A DNA stretch of 64,000 nucleotides from WTGJ01 sp965237765. Lineage in GTDB: Bacteria > Chloroflexota > Anaerolineae > Aggregatilineales > Phototrophicaceae. A model generated the notes under the pieces. That model did no database searches and had not been told where the DNA came from. It was given only the letters and a program-made list of their open reading frames with translations. Of this stretch, positions 58,615-64,000 are shown piece by piece; the stretch's first letter is position 1; each line of letters starts with the position of its first letter. Where the stretch lies: positions 1,798,001 to 1,862,000 of the forward strand of contig OZ250157.1 of assembly GCA_965237765.1 (NCBI GenBank), given 5' to 3'. Made by a program: the position numbers and the translations under genes.

Positions 58615-59751
58615 ATGGCAGCTGCTGGCGGTTTGGCCGGTGCGGAAGTGGCAGAAATCACGACCAGCTTGATTGATGGCGCTGCGGGTCAACTTTCCTA
58701 TGCCGGTTATGAAATTGGAGCATTGGCTGAACAGTCCTTATTCGAAGAAGTGTGTTGCCTGCTCCTGAATGGCGATTTGCCAAACGCCGCGCAATTGGAA
58801 GAATTGCGCGAGCAAATCGCCAAAAGCGCGATTTTGCCGAACGAGATCATCTCTTTGCTCGAATCCTTGCCACGCGAAGCGAACCCGATGGCCGTCCTGC
58901 GCACAGCCGTCTCCGCCCTCGGTCATTATGACGCGGATTCAGAAGCGGCGCTGGATAAAGAGGCGATGCGGCGGGTCGTCATCCGCCTCTGTGGGCAGGT
59001 TACAGCCATCGCGGCGGCCTGGGCGCGCATCCGCAACGGCCAACCGGCCATCCCGGCGCGCGCTGATTTGACGCTGGCGGCCAATTTCGTCTACATGATG
59101 TTCGACCGCGAGCCGGACGAGACGACGACCTCCGCCATCAATTCCTATCTGGTGTTGTTGGCCGAACATGGGCTGAACGCCAGCACCTTCGCTGCGCGCG
59201 TCATCACGGCGACAGGCTCAGATGTGCATTCGGCCGTCGTCGGCGGCATCGGCACGCTAAAGGGCCCCGCCCATGGCGGCGCCAATAGCGAAGCGATGCG
59301 CATGTTCATGGAAATAGGCACGGTGGAAAACGTGCGCCCCTGGTTCGATCGTGAGGTCAAACAGGGCGGGCGGCGCATCATGGGTATCGGCCACCGCGTC
59401 TACAAAGCGCCGGACCCGCGGGCGGCCATCTTGCAACGGCACGCCGATGCGCTTTCGCAGCAACAGGGCGAACGACGCTGGTATGATATCGCGACGGCGC
59501 TGGCGGAGACGGCCGCGGCGGATGATTATTTCATCCAGCGCCGACTTTTCCCCAATGTGGATTATTACAGCGCGGTCTTGCTGGCGTCGCTCGGGTTGGA
59601 AGTGGACTTGTTCACCCCGCTCTTCGCCGTGGCGCGGACGATCGGATGGGGCGTGCACGCTATCGACCAGCGCGGCGGCCGCTTGATCCGGCCCAAAGGA
59701 CATTACGTCGGCCCGCCGCCGCGCGAATTCGTGCCGATCTCAGAGCGCTAA
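58615..59751 (+). CDS. Citrate synthase
   Basis: A 378-residue type II-like citrate synthase with catalytic His in GTLKGPAHGGANSEAM, His in IMGIGHRVYKAPDPRA and Asp in LFPNVDYYSAVLL. It condenses acetyl-CoA and oxaloacetate to citrate. The opening EITTSLIDGAAGQLSYAGYEIGALAEQ is family-typical. Methylcitrate synthase activity is possible, as these are hard to separate by eye. An extended -10 precedes it. The TAA stop overlaps the stop of the convergent CPBP-like gene in CTAA (59748-59751). Confidence 0.94.
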   Translation: MAAAGGLAGAEVAEITTSLIDGAAGQLSYAGYEIGALAEQSLFEEVCCLLLNGDLPNAAQLEELREQIAKSAILPNEIISLLESLPREANPMAVLRTAVSALGHYDADSEAALDKEAMRRVVIRLCGQVTAIAAAWARIRNGQPAIPARADLTLAANFVYMMFDREPDETTTSAINSYLVLLAEHGLNASTFAARVITATGSDVHSAVVGGIGTLKGPAHGGANSEAMRMFMEIGTVENVRPWFDREVKQGGRRIMGIGHRVYKAPDPRAAILQRHADALSQQQGERRWYDIATALAETAAADDYFIQRRLFPNVDYYSAVLLASLGLEVDLFTPLFAVARTIGWGVHAIDQRGGRLIRPKGHYVGPPPREFVPISER

Positions 59752-60386
59752 CCGGATAAAGACGGGAAAAAGAGCAACACCGTATAAGCCACCAGCTGCG
59801 CGACGAAGGCGGCGGCCAGGCCGCTTCGATGACAGAGATATCCGAAAATCACATTCATCGTGCCAATTGCCACGGCGATGAGCGTGGTCGGGTAGGGGAA
59901 ACGCAGCGGTTCCAGCAGCGGCAGATACAGCAGCAGGCCCCAGGCCGTGGCGAGCGCGGCGGCCAGCACCCAGGGTAGGTGCCGTTGCGCGCGCGCGCGG
60001 AAGAAGAGTGTTTCCGCTGGCGTGATGATGAAGAGCGCGTAGGCCAACACAGCGCCGGCCGGTAATTCCGGAAAGAGCCGCGCCACCGCCCCGCGCAAAC
60101 CGGCGCCGCCGATGAAGAAAAAGGGCAAGCCCAGCATGATCCCCACCAGCATCCCGCGCAGCAGCTGCCTTGGCGCTTCATCCACTTTTGGGGGAGTACC
60201 GAGCGCCCAGGCCAGCGCGCCGAAACCCATCAATATCGCGTAAGAGAGCGTGTAGCGCAGGGCGGCCTGCTCCGGCAGGAGCGGCGTGAGGCCAATGCTA
60301 ACGGCGAAGGCCAGCAGATAGCCGAAAAGCAGGTCGCTCGCTTCCGCGCGGTAAATAGGCTCGGCGGCGCGCGGTTCTTCGGTCAT
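59748..60386 (-). CDS. CPBP-like intramembrane protein, catalytic residues degenerate
   Basis: The 212-residue protein has about six membrane helices and looks like the CPBP (CAAX protease/bacteriocin-processing) fold: TPAETLFFRARAQRHLPW occupies the place of the EExxxR motif, and NVIFGYLCHRSGLAAAFVAQLVAYT the place of the C-terminal helix with HxxxN. The second Glu is replaced by Thr and the terminal His by Gln, so peptidase activity is doubtful. It starts seven bases after the upstream threonine aldolase stop on the same strand. Role unknown. Confidence 0.7.
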   Translation of the reverse strand: MTEEPRAAEPIYRAEASDLLFGYLLAFAVSIGLTPLLPEQAALRYTLSYAILMGFGALAWALGTPPKVDEAPRQLLRGMLVGIMLGLPFFFIGGAGLRGAVARLFPELPAGAVLAYALFIITPAETLFFRARAQRHLPWVLAAALATAWGLLLYLPLLEPLRFPYPTTLIAVAIGTMNVIFGYLCHRSGLAAAFVAQLVAYTVLLFFPSLSG

Positions 60387-60393
60387 ATGGTGA

Positions 60394-61446
60394 TTAGTGG
60401 TGGCTGTTCAGAGCCCGCGCGAAGGTCTCCAGCACGCGCTCGATCGCCGCGTCCGTAATCCAATAGTGCGTGACGAGGCGCATACGTTCGCTGTGGTCGC
60501 GCGATGCCATGATGAGCACGTCGTCCGCGGCGAGGCGCTGGCTGAGCGTGTGTGGGCTGATGCCGGCTTCCGGACGGAGGTGGAAATAGAACATGTTGGT
60601 GCGGACGCGCGTGGGGTCGAGATCGATCAGCGGTAATTGCGCGAGGCCTTCGGCGAGCAGGCGGGCACGACGATGGTCTTCGCCCAGGCGCCCCGTCATC
60701 CGTTCCAGCGACACGCGTCCGGCCGCGGCGGCTATGCCCGCTTGCCGCAAACCACCGCCCAGCATCTTGCGGATGCGCCGCGCTCGCTCGATGAATTCGG
60801 CGTCGCCCACCACCAGCGAACCGATTGGTGAGCAGAGGCCCTTGGATAGGCAGAAAGAGGCGCTATCGGCCGGCGCGACCAGCTCCGCCGCCGAAACGCC
60901 AAGGGCCGCTGCGGCGTTAAAGAGGCGCGCGCCATCGATATGCAGGGCGGCGCCGTGCTCATGAGCGATATCGGCGACCTGCACGACATAATCCAGTGGC
61001 AACGGCGTGCCATCGCAATCCGCGTGCGGATTTTCCAGGCAGATGAGGCGCGTGCGCGGGTAATGCTCGTCGTCGGCACGGATGGCGGCGCGGATAGCAG
61101 CGAGCGGCAATTGTCCGTTCGGGCGATCGGGGATCTGGCTGGAATGCACGCCGCCGATGCCGGAAAGCGCGCCAGCTTCCGCGCGGAACATATGCGCCGT
61201 CTTGCCGAGGATGGCCTCGTCGCCGCGGCCGCAATGAACCAGGGCCGCGCTCAAATTGCCTTGCGTGCCGCTGGTTACGAAAAGCGCTGCCTCTTTACCA
61301 AGGAGGGCCGCCGCCTCATCTTGCAAGCGGTTCAGGGTTGGATCTTCATAGAAGACATCATCGCCGAGTTCGGCGGTGGCCATCGCCTCACGCATTTCGG
61401 GCGTCGGCCAGGTCACGGTATCGCTTCGCAAATCGATTTGGTCCAT
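60394..61446 (-). CDS. Threonine aldolase (low-specificity L-allo type)
   Basis: A 350-residue fold-type I PLP enzyme with the start DLRSDTVTWPTPEMREAM, VTSGTQGNLSAAL, ALHIDGARLFNAA (Asp for PLP) and the PLP-lysine FCLSKGLCSPIGS. It cleaves L-threonine or L-allo-threonine to glycine and acetaldehyde. The ATG at 61446 is eight bases after AGGA; ATG 61455 also fits. It is divergent from the thioredoxin-NHL gene and is followed by the CPBP-like membrane gene. Confidence 0.93.
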   Translation of the reverse strand: MDQIDLRSDTVTWPTPEMREAMATAELGDDVFYEDPTLNRLQDEAAALLGKEAALFVTSGTQGNLSAALVHCGRGDEAILGKTAHMFRAEAGALSGIGGVHSSQIPDRPNGQLPLAAIRAAIRADDEHYPRTRLICLENPHADCDGTPLPLDYVVQVADIAHEHGAALHIDGARLFNAAAALGVSAAELVAPADSASFCLSKGLCSPIGSLVVGDAEFIERARRIRKMLGGGLRQAGIAAAAGRVSLERMTGRLGEDHRRARLLAEGLAQLPLIDLDPTRVRTNMFYFHLRPEAGISPHTLSQRLAADDVLIMASRDHSERMRLVTHYWITDAAIERVLETFARALNSHH

Positions 61447-61568
61447 AGATGCCATCCTAGCATTGGCGGTAATATTGGGCAAGGCTGGCTTGTGCGTAAG
61501 CGTGCTGTAAGGACTGCGCGCTATCCTATGAAGCAAATTGATTGCGAGCGCGCAAGGGAGTGGCGAAA

Positions 61569-63650
61569 ATGACCCGCAAGATGTTTGCGTTGGGATTATT
61601 GGCCGGGCTGCTAGCGTTGCTACCGGGTGCAACGCTCGCGCAAGGAGATGGCTCCGTGTATGCCGGTAATCCGCAAGTGCCCGCGCCCGAATTCCCGGCC
61701 GGGTTGGAATGGATCAATATCGATGGCTCACTCAGTATCCAGGACCTGCGCGGCAAGGCTGTCGTGCTCGATTTCTGGACCTACGGCTGCGTCAATTGCA
61801 TGCATGTCATCCCGGTGCTCAAGGCGCTGGAAGAGAAATATGGCAACGAGCTGGTCGTGATCGGTGTGCATTCGGCCAAATTCCAAAATGAGGGTGACAG
61901 CGAGAACCTGCGCCAAATCGTCCAGCGCTACGAGGTCGAGCACCCGGTCGTGAATGACAACGAGTTTATCATCTGGCGCAATTGGGGTGTGCGGGCCTGG
62001 CCTTCGTTCGCTTTTATCGACCCGCTGGGTAACGTGCTCGTCATCCAGGGGCGCGATGGCCAATCGACGGTGACGGTTTCCGGCGAGTTCCCCTTCGCTG
62101 TATTCGACGATGTCGTGGGTGGCTTATTGAGTCATCCGAATGTCAAGGGCCTTATCAATCGTGAACCCTTGTCCGCCGCCGCTTATGAAGGCGAGGATGT
62201 GCTGGCGCGGCCCTTGCGCTTCCCCGGTAAAGTGCTCGTCGATGCCGAGGGCGAGCGCCTCTTCATCGCCGATACAGGACATCACCGCATCATTATCGCC
62301 GATTTGGCGTCACTGGAAGTGCTACAGGTCATTGGCAGCGGCGCAGAAGGATTTGCGGATGGCGGTTATGCGGAAGCGGCTTTCCAGCAACCGCAGGGGA
62401 TGGCGCTGCGCGATGAGACACTCTATGTGGCTGACACGAGCAACCACTCCATCCGCGTCATCGATTTGTTGGCGGAGCGAGTAACCACCGTTGCCGGTAG
62501 CGGGCGACAGGGTGTCAGCGGGCGGCCTTTCAGCTTCTCCACCAGCAATCCGACGGGCGAGTCATTGCGCAGCCCCTGGGATGTGAAATTCGGCGCCGAC
62601 GATACGCTCTATATCGCCATGGCCGGCACGCACCAGATCTGGCAGCTAGATGTCGCGGCGAATCTCTTGCGGCCGGCGGTGGGCAACGGGCGCGAAGCGG
62701 CGCTGAATTCAACGTTGGCCGCCTCTGAGCTGGCGCAACCGAGCGGCCTGTATTGGGCGAACGGTTTGCTCTATTTCGCAGATAGCGAATCGAGCACCCT
62801 GCGCGTCGCCGAAATCGAAGCAGATGCGTTGCGAGTCGTGAGCGGCACGACCGCCAATAGCCTCTTCACTTTCGGCGATCAGGATGGCGCGCTGGGAGAG
62901 AATTTGCTGCAGCATCCGCTCGGGGTGGCGGGCGGCGGCGCGCGGGAAGATACGGTCTTCATCGCCGATACTTACAACAGCCGCATCAAAGCGCTCGACC
63001 CGGTTACGCTGGTTACGACGACCCTGACGGGTGGGGGCGGCAGCGGTGGCTACCGCGATGGCCCGCTCGGCGAGGCCGAATTCGATGAACCTGGTGGTTT
63101 GGATTACGCCGCATTACCGGATGGCACGCGCCGCGTCTACGTTGCCGATACGAACAATCACGCCATCCGCGTCATCAATCTGGATGAAGGCGTAGTGAAC
63201 ACCCTGACATTCACCAACCCGGAAGCGCTCCAGCAACGTGACCAGTTGACCGTGATTGGTGGGGATGCGCGGCGCGACGAAGAAATCACGCTCCCTGCCC
63301 AGCTGGTAGCCAGCGGCGATGGCCAGATCGAGCTGGCGCTCTCCCTGCCCGCCGATTACAAGATCAATGATAACGCCGTCTCCACAGTCGAATGGCAGGC
63401 GGATGACGCGGACGTCGTGCAGCTGGAAGCGGCGAGCCAGATGCTCACGACGCCGACGGCCCTCCTGAACGTGAGTTTCCGCCCCGGCGAAACGACCCTG
63501 CGCGCGAAGCTGGATGTCTACTGGTGTGAGGCGGAAAACGCCAGCCTCTGCTATCTGGAGCGCGTCACGCTCGAGGTGCCCGTGACAGTGCAGGAAGGCG
63601 CGGTGGGGGGAGTTCTACTGGAACACGCGCTCACGGTACCCGGCGGCTGA
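61569..63650 (+). CDS. Secreted thioredoxin-NHL repeat protein (NHLRC2-like)
   Basis: A 693-residue exported protein: signal peptide MTRKMFALGLLAGLLALLPGATLAQ, a TlpA-like thioredoxin domain with DFWTYGCVNCMH (Cys74, Cys77), a six-bladed NHL beta-propeller (about 215-520; repeated VADTxNHxIRVID-type blades), and a C-terminal beta domain with YWCEAENASLCYLE (two Cys). Human NHLRC2 has the same thioredoxin-propeller-beta order. It should act in disulfide chemistry outside the membrane. The ATG at 61569 follows GGGAG. The last 20 bases overlap the convergent glycosyltransferase gene. Confidence 0.93.
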   Translation: MTRKMFALGLLAGLLALLPGATLAQGDGSVYAGNPQVPAPEFPAGLEWINIDGSLSIQDLRGKAVVLDFWTYGCVNCMHVIPVLKALEEKYGNELVVIGVHSAKFQNEGDSENLRQIVQRYEVEHPVVNDNEFIIWRNWGVRAWPSFAFIDPLGNVLVIQGRDGQSTVTVSGEFPFAVFDDVVGGLLSHPNVKGLINREPLSAAAYEGEDVLARPLRFPGKVLVDAEGERLFIADTGHHRIIIADLASLEVLQVIGSGAEGFADGGYAEAAFQQPQGMALRDETLYVADTSNHSIRVIDLLAERVTTVAGSGRQGVSGRPFSFSTSNPTGESLRSPWDVKFGADDTLYIAMAGTHQIWQLDVAANLLRPAVGNGREAALNSTLAASELAQPSGLYWANGLLYFADSESSTLRVAEIEADALRVVSGTTANSLFTFGDQDGALGENLLQHPLGVAGGGAREDTVFIADTYNSRIKALDPVTLVTTTLTGGGGSGGYRDGPLGEAEFDEPGGLDYAALPDGTRRVYVADTNNHAIRVINLDEGVVNTLTFTNPEALQQRDQLTVIGGDARRDEEITLPAQLVASGDGQIELALSLPADYKINDNAVSTVEWQADDADVVQLEAASQMLTTPTALLNVSFRPGETTLRAKLDVYWCEAENASLCYLERVTLEVPVTVQEGAVGGVLLEHALTVPGG

Positions 63651-64000
63651 GCAGCGCCCGGGCGCGGTAACGCTGGCGCAGAAGGCGGTAGCTGCGCGCT
63701 TCGAATTGAGCCATCAGCAGGCTGAGGCGCAGGCCGTGCCAGCCCATGCGGTAACCGCGCAGCGTGAGGTAGCGGCGGCGGAATTCGCGCAGCGGCGGCA
63801 ATAAATGTTGGCGCCAACGGGGACGAATGCCCTCGCGCTGCAGCTGCGCGGCCTGGAATTCGGCGTAGGCGCGTTGCTTGCGTTGGAAGTGCGCCCAGTC
63901 GCGGTAATTATGATGAATGAGGGCAGGTGCCAGCGTGCCCAAGCGGCCATCCAGCTGGACGACTTCATGCACCGGTCGGTTCGAGTCATAACGCGCGCGA
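63631..64000 (-). CDS. Glycosyltransferase family 2 protein, partial (5' end outside window)
   Basis: The frame is open from the window edge to its stop at 63631, about 123 codons. The visible C-terminal part (RYDSNRPVHEVVQLDGRLG, IHHNYRDWAHFQRKQRAYAEFQA, LLPPLREFRRRYLTLRGYRMGWHGLRLSLLMA) matches the end of GT2 glycosyltransferases that act in cell-surface polysaccharide or lipooligosaccharide synthesis. The catalytic domain is outside the window. The donor and acceptor are unknown. It overlaps the thioredoxin-NHL gene by 20 bases tail to tail. Confidence 0.85.
   Translation of the reverse strand, partial: RARYDSNRPVHEVVQLDGRLGTLAPALIHHNYRDWAHFQRKQRAYAEFQAAQLQREGIRPRWRQHLLPPLREFRRRYLTLRGYRMGWHGLRLSLLMAQFEARSYRLLRQRYRARALLSRRVP

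Noticed and set aside
1..64000. CRISPR arrays, rRNA, tRNA, insertion sequences and prophage genes
   Set aside because: No regularly spaced repeats, RNA gene signatures, transposase motifs or phage structural genes were seen on either strand.

Overview
The window looks like a chromosomal segment of a GC-rich Chloroflexota (Anaerolineae-like) bacterium. This is an inference from gene content and style: a TIGR03960-type radical SAM protein with a separate DUF2344 partner, many Xxx-Pro/oligopeptidase-type enzymes, VOC proteins, GT-C membrane glycosyltransferases, membrane-anchored TPR proteins, a two-subunit 2-oxoacid:ferredoxin oxidoreductase with a fused gamma-alpha chain, and recA/ftsK/hpf/comF housekeeping genes. 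I see no rRNA, tRNA, CRISPR array, IS element or phage gene. Genes are densely packed and no gene-free stretch reaches 300 bases; the longest gaps are 150-180 bases.

Layout. 1-4 kb: a partial gene, a DUF8091-like protein, then a minus-strand flippase / UPF0316 / double-thioredoxin set. 4.1-7.4 kb: an MmeI-like (type IIL) restriction-modification enzyme whose target-recognition part is AT-rich, coupled to a small HExxH metallopeptidase. 7.5-15.2 kb (minus): VOC protein, thiolase, secreted SH3 protein, LarA-like racemase, a split UxaA/SuyAB-like lyase, a coiled-coil membrane protein and an aldehyde dehydrogenase. 15.3-18.7 kb: NagB-like isomerase/deaminase, SDR and acyl-CoA ligase. 18.8-21.5 kb: two creatinase-like M24 proteins plus a VOC protein. 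21.5-24 kb (minus): PfkB sugar kinase and two metallophosphoesterase paralogs, one internally deleted. 24-26.5 kb: a membrane protein and a tandemly duplicated MEMO/LigB-like gene. 26.5-31 kb: cobalamin adenosyltransferase, recA, VOC, S9 peptidase. 31-36 kb (minus): AAA ATPase, M32 carboxypeptidase, two GT-C-like membrane proteins. 36-40.7 kb: zinc-ribbon protein, yggT, yggS, pgeF, comF, hpf and a deoxynucleoside kinase. 40.8-44.5 kb: GntR regulator and KorAB. 44.5-50.2 kb: three TPR paralogs and the radical SAM protein. 50.3-53.7 kb: a low-GC PPC-repeat secreted protein and a double DinB protein. 53.7-64 kb: psuG, DUF2344, two small membrane proteins, ftsK, citrate synthase, CPBP-like membrane protein, threonine aldolase, a thioredoxin-NHL protein and a partial GT2 glycosyltransferase.

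How the genes work together. The KorAB pair with its GntR regulator and citrate synthase serve central carbon metabolism. LarA-like racemase, SAF/UxaA lyase and aldehyde dehydrogenase look like a hydroxy-acid or sugar-acid (possibly sulfolactate) catabolic set. Thiolase, SDR and acyl-CoA ligase suggest acyl-CoA metabolism. AT-rich genes at roughly 5.5-7.4, 9.5-10.3, 13.1-13.7 and 50.3-53.5 kb look like accessory insertions in an otherwise GC-rich backbone.

Two regulatory themes recur. First, divergent gene pairs share one symmetric -10-like element, the clearest being at recA, at 24.0 kb and at 55.45 kb, where both genes would be leaderless. Second, six convergent pairs end in a four-base stop-over-stop overlap.
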